Positions 31,050-39,089 of a DNA stretch of 39,304 nt are shown here, piece after piece. Under the pieces are notes generated by a model that was not told where the DNA came from, ran no database searches, and was given only the letters and a program-made list of their open reading frames with translations. Origin of the DNA: JBHGAV01 sp041946685 (lineage in GTDB: Bacteria > Acidobacteriota > Terriglobia > Bryobacterales > Bryobacteraceae). Both the position numbers and the translations under genes were made by a program. How positions within the stretch are numbered: the stretch's first letter is position 1; each line of letters starts with the position of its first letter. Location of the stretch: assembly GCA_041946685.1 (NCBI GenBank), contig JBHGAV010000040.1, forward strand, positions 1 to 39,304, in the 5' to 3' direction.

Positions 31050-31652
31050 ATGATGCCACCAATGCGGATTGCGTCCTTCCTTGCCTCTGCCGGGCTGTTG
31101 GCAGCGCTCCCAGCAAGCGCTCAGGCGCCCCAGGGCGACGCCTCGCGCGGACGGCAGGTCTTCCAGAGCCTGAACTGTGTCACCTGCCACAGCGTGAGGG
31201 GTGAGGGAGGCAACAGCGGCCCGGCTCTGGGAGCGCAGCCCGGCCAAACCTACACGCCCAACACGATGGCGAGCGGGATGTGGAGTCATGTCACCAGGAT
31301 GTGGGAGGCGATGGGCAAGGCCGGCATTCCAACGCCCAAGATCAGCGTGCAGCAGGCCGCGGACCTTTACGCCTACTTTGGAGGAGCGGCCGCCGCCGAC
31401 AAGCCCGGCGACGCCAAGCGGGGCAGGGCCGTTTTTGAAGCAAAGCTGTGCGCCTCCTGCCACGACGACGCCTACCTGGCGCCGACTCTTGAAACGCTGG
31501 CCGGAAAGGTTTCTGCGTTCTCCATGGTCAACAGCCTCTGGGAACACGGAGGAGGGATGCTCGCGCGCATGGTCTCGCGGAATGTGGGCTGGCAGACGCT
31601 CTCGCCGCAGGAACTGGGCGATATCATCACCTACCTGAACGCCAAGAAGTGA
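31050..31652 (+). CDS. Periplasmic diheme cytochrome c
   Basis: A 200-aa exported protein with a Sec signal peptide ending near ASAQA. It has two class-I cytochrome c domains. Haem 1 attaches at CVTCH (residues 43-47) and haem 2 at CASCH (134-138). Met73 or Met77 and Met154 are plausible sixth ligands. The first domain (GRQVFQSLNCVTCHSVRGEGG) is the usual c-type opening. It is probably a soluble electron carrier in the periplasm; the partner is unknown. The ATG at 31050 is used (a second ATG follows at once at 31053), with CTGGGG just upstream as a weak site. It lies 20 nt after the membrane protein gene, and the convergent 5'-nucleotidase gene ends 9 nt away. Confidence 0.88.
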   Translation: MMPPMRIASFLASAGLLAALPASAQAPQGDASRGRQVFQSLNCVTCHSVRGEGGNSGPALGAQPGQTYTPNTMASGMWSHVTRMWEAMGKAGIPTPKISVQQAADLYAYFGGAAAADKPGDAKRGRAVFEAKLCASCHDDAYLAPTLETLAGKVSAFSMVNSLWEHGGGMLARMVSRNVGWQTLSPQELGDIITYLNAKK

Positions 31653-31660
31653 GAAGAGAC

Positions 31661-32986
31661 TTATTCCAGGACCTTCTGTCTCTTCACCCAGTCGAGAATC
31701 ACGTCGCGTAGCAGTGGACCTTCCCTGCCGAACACGAGGCCGGTGACGCCCAGTTGACTGGGTGCCCCCATGTTGGCGGCGGTGAAGTCCGATACGGCGA
31801 GCGTGTACTCCTTATCCGGGTCTATCGTCTTTCCAGCGGTCACCACGGCGGGCAGGGCGCTGCCCTTGAACCTCCCGGTCACAACGAGATTGTCGAAGGG
31901 CATGATGTTCCAGACGTGACGCGCCAGAAGTTGACCTTGCGGGAACCGATCTCTGACACCGCCCGCGTTCATGAAGGCGAAATCCGCGCCGGTGGCCTCG
32001 CACATGGCCCGCTCGATCAGCGCGCGCACCTCGGTCTGAGGGATCTCGCGCAAGGCCTTCCCGATGGGTTGGTCCACGACCTTGGTGACCTCGGCCTCCC
32101 ACCGGGCAACCTCCCGGCGGACGTCCTCGGCCACCGGCGCCTTCTCGTCCACCGGCAGGCGCCTCCAAGTCCAGGAGGCCAGGCGCTTGGTTTGCTTGTC
32201 GACCACGGCTTCCAGGCGGCCCAGCTCCTCGCCATACGGCTGGAGGCGCACCAGAACGCGGTCGCCTTCCGAGAGCGGCGTCTGCATTCCGTGATGCACA
32301 TGCCCCCCGATCACGATGGCGATATCGGGAATCGTATGCAGGATGACCGCTTCCTCAGCGGCATCCAGATGGCCTAGCAGCACCACCACGTCGGCTTCTT
32401 TGCGGGCCTGGGCGGCCGCGCGCCGGGCCGCCTCGTAAACCGAGGTAGTCCTCCATGGCCCCATGAGGGCGGGAGTGGACAGCTCATTCATGGTGTCGGT
32501 AAGCAGGCCGAGGATGGCAACCCGCATTCCGTTCACCGGCAGGATGATGTACGGGGCCTTCACCAGGGGCGCGCCGCCGGCATCGAACATGTTCGCCAGC
32601 ACTGTCGGGTAGTTCGCCATGCCGACAAACTTGAGTGTCTGTTGCCAGCCGTAATCGAAATCGTGGTTACCCAAGGTCTGGGCGTCGTAGCCGAACAGGT
32701 TGGCGATCTCGTACACCGGCGTTCCGCGGAAGATCGTGGAAACGGGGCTGCCCTGTACCAGGTCGCCGGCGTTGAGCAGCAGACAGTCGGTGCACCCGGC
32801 CCGCTGCTGGCGAATCAGGCCCGCCAGCCGGGCGAAGCCCCCCTTGCCGTTTTCGAGCGGGGTCAGGCGGGCGTGCAAATCGTTGGTGTGCAGGATGGTG
32901 AGGGTGGCCAGGTCCGCTGCGGCGAGACACAGGGCAAAGGCAGGGGCGAGGCAGAGAACCAGCCGAAGGATTCGTTTCAAGGACAT
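31661..32986 (-). CDS. 5'-nucleotidase / cyclic phosphodiesterase, UshA-like, exported
   Basis: A 441-aa periplasmic nucleotidase-family protein. The signal peptide covers about residues 1-24. An N-terminal metallophosphoesterase domain has LTILHTNDLHARL, NAGDLVQGS, TLGNHDFDYG and IGGHVHHG. A C-terminal 5'-nucleotidase domain has ADFAFMNAGGVRDRFPQG, then VWNIMPFDNLVV and YTLAVSDFTA. The usual RxxPxG substrate motif appears as the NAGGVR / MPFDN region. It probably removes phosphate from external nucleotides. The ATG at 32986 follows GGAGAA. It is the last gene of the minus-strand operon from 35319, 31 nt after the CPBP-like gene. Confidence 0.9.
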   Translation of the reverse strand: MSLKRILRLVLCLAPAFALCLAAADLATLTILHTNDLHARLTPLENGKGGFARLAGLIRQQRAGCTDCLLLNAGDLVQGSPVSTIFRGTPVYEIANLFGYDAQTLGNHDFDYGWQQTLKFVGMANYPTVLANMFDAGGAPLVKAPYIILPVNGMRVAILGLLTDTMNELSTPALMGPWRTTSVYEAARRAAAQARKEADVVVLLGHLDAAEEAVILHTIPDIAIVIGGHVHHGMQTPLSEGDRVLVRLQPYGEELGRLEAVVDKQTKRLASWTWRRLPVDEKAPVAEDVRREVARWEAEVTKVVDQPIGKALREIPQTEVRALIERAMCEATGADFAFMNAGGVRDRFPQGQLLARHVWNIMPFDNLVVTGRFKGSALPAVVTAGKTIDPDKEYTLAVSDFTAANMGAPSQLGVTGLVFGREGPLLRDVILDWVKRQKVLE

Positions 32987-33017
32987 TTCTCCGCGCCAGG
33001 TGAACCTTCACTTCAGA

Positions 33018-33686
33018 TTATCGCGGGTTCTCAATGGGGGGCGCAAACGTGGAAGGCTGCGCCAATTGGCCCTCCGCCTGGTAGTAATACGGTCCGATGC
33101 GGAAACCATGATGCAGCCTTGGCGGTGTGGCCCACATCAGCATGGAGGAGAGCATCACCTGAAGCAGGGCGAGCCCCCACACGCTGCGGCATCGCTCGAA
33201 CAGGAGACAGGCCGCGATGCCCCAGGCGAGGGTGGCCGGAACCAGCACCGGATTGGGAGCATGCGCCAGGGCGAACGCCACCCCGGCCAGCGAGGCCGCC
33301 ACTCTCCGGTCTGTCAGGCTGTTTCTCAAAGGCACGTATGTCATGGATTGAAAGACCAGCATCTGGGCTGCACTCCAGCCAAAGTAAATGACGCCACGCT
33401 CCAAAGCAGAAGGGCTGGCGAGAACCCGATAGCCGAAGACGACGAAAGGCAGCGCGCAGAACACCCACAGCAGCGCCCAGGCTCGGAAGGAGTCAAAAAG
33501 CGCCCTCAGGCCCAGACCCAGGGAGCCGGCTGTCTCCCGCCGCCGATGCCAAACCAGGGCAACCGCCGCTGGCAGCGCCGCACCTGTCCAAGGCAGGGGG
33601 ATCGCTAAGAACCAAAGGTAGGCCAACACGGCCAGGAAGAACGCCGCGACTCCGGCGATCTTCCTGGCGCGCCGAGGGCCATTCAC
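33018..33686 (-). CDS. CPBP-type membrane protein with degenerate protease motifs
   Basis: A 222-aa polytopic membrane protein that resembles CPBP/CAAX-type intramembrane proteases. The family's first motif, EExxxR, should lie where the sequence reads MLVFQSMTYVPLRN: the Arg is kept but both Glu are lost. The second motif is intact (FALAHA). The third, HxxxN, seems replaced by LLQVMLSS. Protease activity is therefore doubtful, and a non-enzymatic role is possible. The frame begins at a TTG at 33710, but the GTG at 33686 overlaps the amidase stop as GTGA, so I chose it. It lies between the amidase and nucleotidase genes in one operon. Confidence 0.65.
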   Translation of the reverse strand: MNGPRRARKIAGVAAFFLAVLAYLWFLAIPLPWTGAALPAAVALVWHRRRETAGSLGLGLRALFDSFRAWALLWVFCALPFVVFGYRVLASPSALERGVIYFGWSAAQMLVFQSMTYVPLRNSLTDRRVAASLAGVAFALAHAPNPVLVPATLAWGIAACLLFERCRSVWGLALLQVMLSSMLMWATPPRLHHGFRIGPYYYQAEGQLAQPSTFAPPIENPR

Positions 33687-35110
33687 AGCGGCGGCCTGCG
33701 CCGGTGCCAATCCGTGCGGCGCTGGAACTCCACGCCGATGGCCAGCAGACTGTTCTCGTTCCAGGGGCGGCCCACCAATTGAAGGGCGACGGGCAGACCC
33801 CCCGCGAAGCCGCAGGGCAGAGAGAGCGCGGGCAGGCCGGCCAGGTTTCCCGCGGCGTCCAGATCCCGGAGGCCACGCGGCTTGTCGGCGGCGAACGAAG
33901 CGGGGGGCAGATCCAGCCGCTCCTCCAGCCGGGTGGCGACGCCGAACGCGCTGGGAGAGACAAGCACATCGACCTTCGCGAATAGCTTGCGCAAGTCAGT
34001 CCGCACTTCGCCGCGGACCCGCATGGCGCGGAGGTAGTCCTTGGCCGGAATCTCCAGGCCGGCCTTCAATCCGGCAATCTGCCTCTGGTCGGCAAGCTGG
34101 TCCACCCTGCCGCTGGCGATGAGCGTCTCGAAAGCCGCCGAACCCTCCGCGGCTATGATCGTGCCCGCCGCGGCCGAGTACGGCAGATCCGGCAAGCGCG
34201 CTTCGACCATCTGTAGGCCCATCGACCGCAATACTTCCATGGCAGCCTGGAAGGCCGGCCGCGCCTCGGCTTGGGCATGGTCCGTGAGATCGGCCGGAGC
34301 GAAGCCCACGCGCAAGTCGGACAGCTTCCTTGCGAACTGCGGCGTGTAGTAGAAGCTCTTTCCGGCGGAGGCCGGATCGTTCGAATCGCCGCCGGAGATC
34401 GCTTGCAGTACGTGGCCGCAGTCCTCGGCCGAGCGGCACATGGGACCGATCTTGTCCATGGTCCAGGAGAGGGCCATTGCGCCGTAGCGGCTGACCAGCC
34501 CGTACGTAGGACGCAGCCCGGTGACGCCGCAATAGGCCGCCGGAGTCAGGATAGATCCCCACGTTTCCGATCCGATGGCATAGGCGGCCAGACCGGCCGC
34601 CACCGCGGCGCCCGAGCCGCTGGAAGAGCCTCCCGCCCAGCGGCTCGTGTCCCACGGATTCCGCCCCGGACCGTTCACCGACGCGGACGCATAGCGGTAG
34701 CCGCCTCCTCCAGCCAGTTCGACCATGGCCAGCTTGCCGATCAGAATCGCGCCCGCGCGGTCCAACTTCCTCACGACGGTGGCGTCGTAGTCGAAGATCT
34801 GGTCGGCGTAGGGCTTTGCGCCCCACGCCGTGCGCCTGTAGGCCACGCTCAGCAGGTCCTTGACGCCGAACGGAACGCCCTGCAAAGGCCCGCGAAAGCG
34901 CTCCCGCTTGATCTCGTCATCCACGTCGCGCGCCTTGCGTAGGGCCGTCTCGCGCAGCCCGAGCGCCAGCGCGTTGTAGCGGGGTCCGAGCTTCTCCAGG
35001 CGGTCACAGAATGCCCGCGCCAGCTCGGAGGCCGAGAACTCCCGCGCCCTCAGCCGGGCATTCAGTCCGGTCAGGGTGTCAAAGAAAACTTCGTCGGTGA
35101 AGCTGGCCAT
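33683..35110 (-). CDS. Amidase (amidase signature family)
   Basis: A 475-aa amidase-signature hydrolase. The Ser-cisSer-Lys triad is visible as Lys84 in FGVKDLL, Ser162 in AGGSSSGSG, and nucleophile Ser186 in GSETWGSILTP, where the usual Gly is replaced by Trp184. It is related to GatA, but no gatB or gatC is adjacent and the C-terminus is short, so it is more likely a metabolic amidase. The substrate is unknown. The ATG at 35110 lies 5 nt after the stop of a 67-aa Tat-signal protein, without a clear ribosome binding site of its own, implying coupling. The downstream gene overlaps its stop by 4 nt. Confidence 0.9.
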   Translation of the reverse strand: MASFTDEVFFDTLTGLNARLRAREFSASELARAFCDRLEKLGPRYNALALGLRETALRKARDVDDEIKRERFRGPLQGVPFGVKDLLSVAYRRTAWGAKPYADQIFDYDATVVRKLDRAGAILIGKLAMVELAGGGGYRYASASVNGPGRNPWDTSRWAGGSSSGSGAAVAAGLAAYAIGSETWGSILTPAAYCGVTGLRPTYGLVSRYGAMALSWTMDKIGPMCRSAEDCGHVLQAISGGDSNDPASAGKSFYYTPQFARKLSDLRVGFAPADLTDHAQAEARPAFQAAMEVLRSMGLQMVEARLPDLPYSAAAGTIIAAEGSAAFETLIASGRVDQLADQRQIAGLKAGLEIPAKDYLRAMRVRGEVRTDLRKLFAKVDVLVSPSAFGVATRLEERLDLPPASFAADKPRGLRDLDAAGNLAGLPALSLPCGFAGGLPVALQLVGRPWNENSLLAIGVEFQRRTDWHRRRPPL

Positions 35111-35115
35111 AGGGT

Positions 35116-35319
35116 TCAGGGCCGGAAGACAAACGCAGGTTCGGCCGCCGGCGGAAGAGAGAATTGCTCAAGCTGCTGGATGTCCCGCCGGATCTCGTCT
35201 CTGGCCTCGACCAGGAGCGCGGCGGCGGTCGGAGCCTCCGCCGGCTGAGGCTGGGCCAGCGCCGGAGCCGCCGCGGCCAGCGCCGCCGCCCACTCCCTGC
35301 GAGTGATGTTGGCTGCCAT
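35116..35319 (-). CDS. Small Tat-signal protein paired with the amidase
   Basis: A 67-aa protein made up of a signal peptide and a short mature part. The N-terminus MAANITRREWAAALAAAAPA has the twin-arginine core TRREW followed by an Ala-rich hydrophobic stretch and a cleavage site near ALAQ. The mature part of about 40 aa is helical and acidic (VEARDEIRRDIQQLEQF), ending in LPPAAEPAFVFRP. The frame extends to 35418, but the ATG at 35319 gives the Tat signal and is preceded by TATAAT 6 nt upstream. It is the first gene of the operon and 5 nt from the amidase. I do not recognise a named family. It may be an accessory subunit, or carry the amidase outside; both ideas are inference. Confidence 0.65.
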   Translation of the reverse strand: MAANITRREWAAALAAAAPALAQPQPAEAPTAAALLVEARDEIRRDIQQLEQFSLPPAAEPAFVFRP

Positions 35320-35325
35320 GCCGAC

Positions 35326-35331
35326 ATTATA
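35326..35331 (-). promoter_or_regulatory. -10 element TATAAT for the Tat-protein/amidase operon
   Basis: On the minus strand a consensus TATAAT is followed by only 6 nt (GTCGGC) before the ATG at 35319. Transcription would begin at about the A of the start codon, giving a leaderless mRNA. No -35 match is visible at 16-18 nt. Confidence 0.5.
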
Positions 35332-35375
35332 GACCCCTTGCTCTCTCGGCACGCCTGTGTGCCAAAGTGTAAGGG

Positions 35376-36692
35376 ATGCTGAATCCCAATCAACTTCTCG
35401 CACCCAGCCTCGGGCCACGCCGCTTCAAGTCGCCGCTGAGACTGTCCGCCGTCCCCGGCGACGGCCTCGGCGATTTCACTCCCGACGGCGCCCGACTGCT
35501 CTATCGCGCCGACTTCGTCGCCAGCGGAGACATCCGTTTGGACCTCTCCTTCGAGAAAGCGGGCCCGCGGGAGTGGATCTACTTCGATCCAGCGCGGACC
35601 GCCGCGGCCATCGTCACCTGCGGCGGCTTGTGCCCGGGACTGAACAACGTAATCCGCTCGGTTTTCTTCCAGCTTCACCACAACTACGGTGTCGCGAGCG
35701 TGCTGGGCATCCGCTACGGCTATGCAGGCCTGAATCCGGCGCGCGGGGTGCCGCCGGTCCGGCTCACCCCCGAGTCGGTCGAGTCGATTCACAAGCTCGG
35801 GGGTACGATGCTGGGTACTTCGCGCGGGCCGGAAGACCCCGCGGTGATGGTGGACTTCCTGGAGAGCCAGGGAGTGAACCTGCTGTTCGCCGTGGGCGGT
35901 GACGGCACGCAGCGCGGCGCCCACGCCGTCGCCGAGGAAGCCAGGAGGAGACGCCTGGACCTGGCCGTGGTGGGAATCCCGAAAACGATCGACAACGACC
36001 TTCCCTACGTCTGGGAATCCTTCGGCTACAGGACCGCGCTCGAGAAGGCGAGCGAAGTACTGGACTGCGCTCATGCGGAGGCCAGGGGCGTTCGCAACGG
36101 GATCAGCCTGGTCAAGCTCATGGGCCGTTACTCCGGCTCGATCGCGGCCGGTGCCACGCTGGCCAGCCAGGAGGTGAACTTCACGCTCGTGCCGGAGGTT
36201 CCCTTTTCTCTCACCGGGGAGAATGGATTCCTTGCGCATCTCAAGAGGAGAATTCTGAGCAGGGGACACGCCGTCATCGTGGTGGCCGAAGGAGCGGGCC
36301 AGGAACTGTTGGCGGCGGGCGAGATCCAGAGGGACGCGTCGGGCAACGTGAAGCTGCGCGACATCGGGCCCTGGCTGCGTCAGGCGATCACGGATTATTT
36401 CGCTGCGGAGGGCATTCCCACCGTCGTCCGGTATTTCGACCCCAGCTACGTCATCCGGAGCGTTCCCGCCAATACCGACGACAGCCTGCTGTGCGACCGG
36501 CTGGCCCGGAACGCCGTCCATGCCGCGATGGCCGGCAAGACGGATGTGCTGATGGGGATGTGGTACAACAGCTTCATCCACGTGCCGATTCCCCTGGCGA
36601 CTTCCGAAAGGAAACTGCTTCGGCCGGAGAGCGAGGTCTGGCGGGCGGTTCTGGCGGCCACCGGCCAGCCGGCTAAGTTCGGGCCGGCATGA
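35376..36692 (+). CDS. 6-phosphofructokinase (PfkA superfamily, long form)
   Basis: A 438-aa phosphofructokinase of the longer, plant/trypanosome-like type; classic bacterial PfkA is about 320 aa. It has an N-terminal extension of about 75 aa before TCGGLCPGLNNVIR. The donor-site motif is GGDGT at residues 174-178; Gly177 points to ATP, since PPi enzymes have Asp there. The catalytic loop is PKTIDND at 202-208; Lys203 is the form found in PPi enzymes and in some ATP-dependent long PFKs. GRYSGSIAAGATLAS and IPTVVRYFDPSYVIR bind the sugar phosphate. ATP dependence is the better guess. The ATG at 35376 lacks a normally spaced ribosome binding site. The 3' end overlaps the convergent aroDE gene by 20 nt. 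Confidence 0.9.
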   Translation: MLNPNQLLAPSLGPRRFKSPLRLSAVPGDGLGDFTPDGARLLYRADFVASGDIRLDLSFEKAGPREWIYFDPARTAAAIVTCGGLCPGLNNVIRSVFFQLHHNYGVASVLGIRYGYAGLNPARGVPPVRLTPESVESIHKLGGTMLGTSRGPEDPAVMVDFLESQGVNLLFAVGGDGTQRGAHAVAEEARRRRLDLAVVGIPKTIDNDLPYVWESFGYRTALEKASEVLDCAHAEARGVRNGISLVKLMGRYSGSIAAGATLASQEVNFTLVPEVPFSLTGENGFLAHLKRRILSRGHAVIVVAEGAGQELLAAGEIQRDASGNVKLRDIGPWLRQAITDYFAAEGIPTVVRYFDPSYVIRSVPANTDDSLLCDRLARNAVHAAMAGKTDVLMGMWYNSFIHVPIPLATSERKLLRPESEVWRAVLAATGQPAKFGPA

Positions 36693-38175
36693 GCGCCTCC
36701 AAGGCGGCCTTCTCCATGACCGCGCGGGGAGCGCTCTCTCCGGTCCAGGTCTCAAACTGCCGCGCCGCCTGCTCCAGGAACATCTGCAGGCCCGGGACAA
36801 CGGCCTTCCCCTGCTCGCGGGCCCGGCGGATCAGCAGAGTCTCCAGGGGGTTGTAAACCATGTCCAGGACCACCTCGGCGGGGATGCTGTCCTTGAAGTA
36901 ACACTCGTTCACGCGCGGGAACATTCCGAGCGGAGTGGCATGAACCACCGCGTCGAAGTGCAGCTTTCCGAGCTGCTCCTGGAGCAGCATCTGGCCGCCG
37001 CAGGCGCGGGCCAGGGCGCGGACACGATCGAGCTCGATACCGACCACCGAGACGCGCGCGCCCGCGTCCACCAGGGCGAATGCTGCGGCCCTGGCCGCGC
37101 CCCCGCTGCCGATCAGCAGGACCGACGCTTTCGCCAGCTTCACGTGGCGGGCCAGAGGGGTGGTGACCGCGGGGGCATCCGTGTTTGCCCCCCGCCACTT
37201 GCCGGCCTTCCTCCAGACGGTGTTCACGGCCCGGATGCGGCGCGCCAGCGGGTCGACGGCGTCCAGATATCGAAGCACCTTCTCCTTGTGCGGAATCGTC
37301 ACGCTGAAGCCCGTGACCGGAAGCCTGCGGGCCAGCCCCATGAAGTCCCTCAGTTGGGTCGGCGGCACCAGAAACGGCAGATAGACGGCGTCTACTCGCC
37401 TGGCCTGGAAAGCCCGGTTGTGCACCACCGGCGAGAGCGAGTGCCCCACCGGGTCGGCGACCACGCCATAGATCTTGGTGGAGCGCGAGAGTTTGTCCAG
37501 CCGGTACTGGTGCCTGAGTAGCCGGGCGCTGACCTGGCCGCCGGCTGTTCCTTCCGCCGAGCAAGGAGCAGCGTACGTGAAAGCTCCCCCGAACACGGGG
37601 GAAAGCACGCGCGATGGAAAGCCGATCTCGCCCATCGAAAACACCACGGCTTGCGTTCGCGGATGCGTCTTCGCCAGCGAGAGGACCCGGTAGATATCGC
37701 TCGGCTTTCGCGCCGTGGTCACAACCTTGTAAGTGTCGGCCGCATGTCTCAGCATGCGCCTGAAGACCGGCTCGGTGGGAGGCGTGCCTTCGAAGTTATG
37801 GTAGGAAAGGACTACTTTTGCCTTGGAGCCGAGCGCCGCCAGAGCAGACCCACAGGACTCGGCGCTCTCGATCTCCAGGTCCACGGCCTTGGCGCCGGCC
37901 CCTGCGGCAGCCTCCAGGATCCTCAACTGCTCGTCGACCTCGCCATTGAAACGCCCGTGATTCTGCCGCCGGCGGCAGGTCGCCAGGATGGAGCACTCGG
38001 GATGCTGTTTGAGGAACTCCTGGATTCCCCTCACCCCTTCTTCCGGCCGTTTGAGGTAGTCCAGGCGGAACTCAAGGAAGCTCTCCCCCTGTTCCGCCTC
38101 GCGGCGAGCGTGATCGAGCAGTTGGTTGGTTTCCGGAAAGCCAAGTGCGACGCAGACACGAGGAAAGGATTTCAC
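36673..38175 (-). CDS. aroDE: Fused 3-dehydroquinate dehydratase (type I) / shikimate dehydrogenase
   Basis: A 500-aa bifunctional shikimate-pathway enzyme. Residues about 5-225 are the type I dehydratase: FLEFRLDYL, ILATCRRRQNHG, the His in LSYHNFEGTPP, the Schiff-base Lys in DTYKVVTTARKP and FSMGEIGFPSR. Residues about 235-500 are the NADP-dependent dehydrogenase: IYGVVADPVGHSLSPVVHN, VTIPHKEKVL with the catalytic Lys, AVNTVW, GANTDA (usually GxNTD), the nucleotide loop GSGGAARAAAF, ATPLGM and the closing PGLQMFLEQAARQFE. It carries out dehydroquinate to dehydroshikimate to shikimate. The GTG at 38175 lies 7 nt after the cpoB stop, so it is downstream of pal-cpoB. Its 3' end overlaps the phosphofructokinase gene. 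Confidence 0.95.
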   Translation of the reverse strand: MKSFPRVCVALGFPETNQLLDHARREAEQGESFLEFRLDYLKRPEEGVRGIQEFLKQHPECSILATCRRRQNHGRFNGEVDEQLRILEAAAGAGAKAVDLEIESAESCGSALAALGSKAKVVLSYHNFEGTPPTEPVFRRMLRHAADTYKVVTTARKPSDIYRVLSLAKTHPRTQAVVFSMGEIGFPSRVLSPVFGGAFTYAAPCSAEGTAGGQVSARLLRHQYRLDKLSRSTKIYGVVADPVGHSLSPVVHNRAFQARRVDAVYLPFLVPPTQLRDFMGLARRLPVTGFSVTIPHKEKVLRYLDAVDPLARRIRAVNTVWRKAGKWRGANTDAPAVTTPLARHVKLAKASVLLIGSGGAARAAAFALVDAGARVSVVGIELDRVRALARACGGQMLLQEQLGKLHFDAVVHATPLGMFPRVNECYFKDSIPAEVVLDMVYNPLETLLIRRAREQGKAVVPGLQMFLEQAARQFETWTGESAPRAVMEKAALEALMPART

Positions 38176-38182
38176 GATGGGA

Positions 38183-39022
38183 TCACTTGGCCTTGGGCTT
38201 CGCCGCCCGTGCAGGGGCAGGCAGCGCCTTCAACTGACCCTTCGCTTTGCCCGCCAGCTCCGAGTTGGGGAACCTCTTGATCAGCGTGTTGAATTCGCTG
38301 CGCGCCATGGCGGTCTCACCCATCTTGATCAGCGCCATGCCCTTCATGTAGTGGGCATCGGGAGTCCGTTCGTGTTCAGGATACTTCTCCAGTACGAGGT
38401 CGAAGGCGTTTACTGCCAACCCGAACTCGCCACGGCGATAATGAATGTCCCCGATATAGAACTGGGCGGCGGGCGCCTGATACGTGGCGCCGAAATTCTC
38501 CACGTAATCGGTGAACTCCTTAAGCGCCAGGTCCAGGTTGCCGCCATCCCTGTCGCGGACGGCGCTCTGAAACAGGGTCTCGGCCGAGACCAGCGGCTCG
38601 GGCGGACTCGGCGGCGACTGTAAGGTCTTGAGCGCCGTTGACATGTCGAGCATCTGCTGCTCCAGCTTGCCGAAGCGGGCATTCAGCGCGCCCACGGACT
38701 CGCGCAATGCCTGCAGCTCGCCGGTCATCTGGTCGACCTTGCTGCCGATATTCGCGACGGGCACCGTGAGGCTCTTCGCCTGCTCATCCAGCCGCTTCTC
38801 GAGGCCGCCGACAGCGTCGTTGGTTTTCCCGGCGGCCTGCGTGGCCTGCTGGGATTGCGCAGTGAGCTCCGCCAGCTTATCCTCGATTGACTTCTGAGTT
38901 GTACGCAACTGCTCCTCGAGGATGGCGATCTCCCGCTGCAGTTCCATGTACTCCTTCCTCTGCGCAAAGAGGAAACACGACGCAAAAAGAAGCACCCACG
39001 CCAATCGCCAGCACACTCTCAT
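38183..39022 (-). CDS. cpoB: Tol-Pal system protein YbgF/CpoB
   Basis: A 279-aa periplasmic protein. The signal peptide covers about residues 1-20 (ending FLFAQ). A long coiled coil follows (about 25-135, with QREIAILEEQLRTTQKSIEDK at its start). The C-terminal TPR domain (about 150-265) has AQFYIGDIHYRRGEFGLAVNAF and AHYMKGMALIKMGETAMARSEF repeats. In Escherichia coli CpoB links the Tol complex to cell-wall synthesis during constriction. The frame begins at GTG 39031; the ATG at 39022 follows GGGGTGAAGG, so I chose it. It sits 67 nt downstream of pal, the usual tol-pal order. Confidence 0.9.
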   Translation of the reverse strand: MRVCWRLAWVLLFASCFLFAQRKEYMELQREIAILEEQLRTTQKSIEDKLAELTAQSQQATQAAGKTNDAVGGLEKRLDEQAKSLTVPVANIGSKVDQMTGELQALRESVGALNARFGKLEQQMLDMSTALKTLQSPPSPPEPLVSAETLFQSAVRDRDGGNLDLALKEFTDYVENFGATYQAPAAQFYIGDIHYRRGEFGLAVNAFDLVLEKYPEHERTPDAHYMKGMALIKMGETAMARSEFNTLIKRFPNSELAGKAKGQLKALPAPARAAKPKAK

Positions 39023-39089
39023 GACCTTCACCCCGCCGGAAATAGTCGAGGCCCGCCGCTTGGCAGCAACGGGCCCCGGAAGTGTGGTC

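Noticed and set aside
30133..31116. 327-aa minus-strand open frame across three genes
   Set aside because: It spans the ends and starts of real plus-strand genes that have overlapping start and stop codons, and it has no recognisable domain.
33683..35110. Call as GatA of the Asp/Glu-tRNA amidotransferase
   Set aside because: No gatB or gatC is adjacent, and the nucleophile loop has Trp184 in place of the conserved Gly. A general amidase call is safer.
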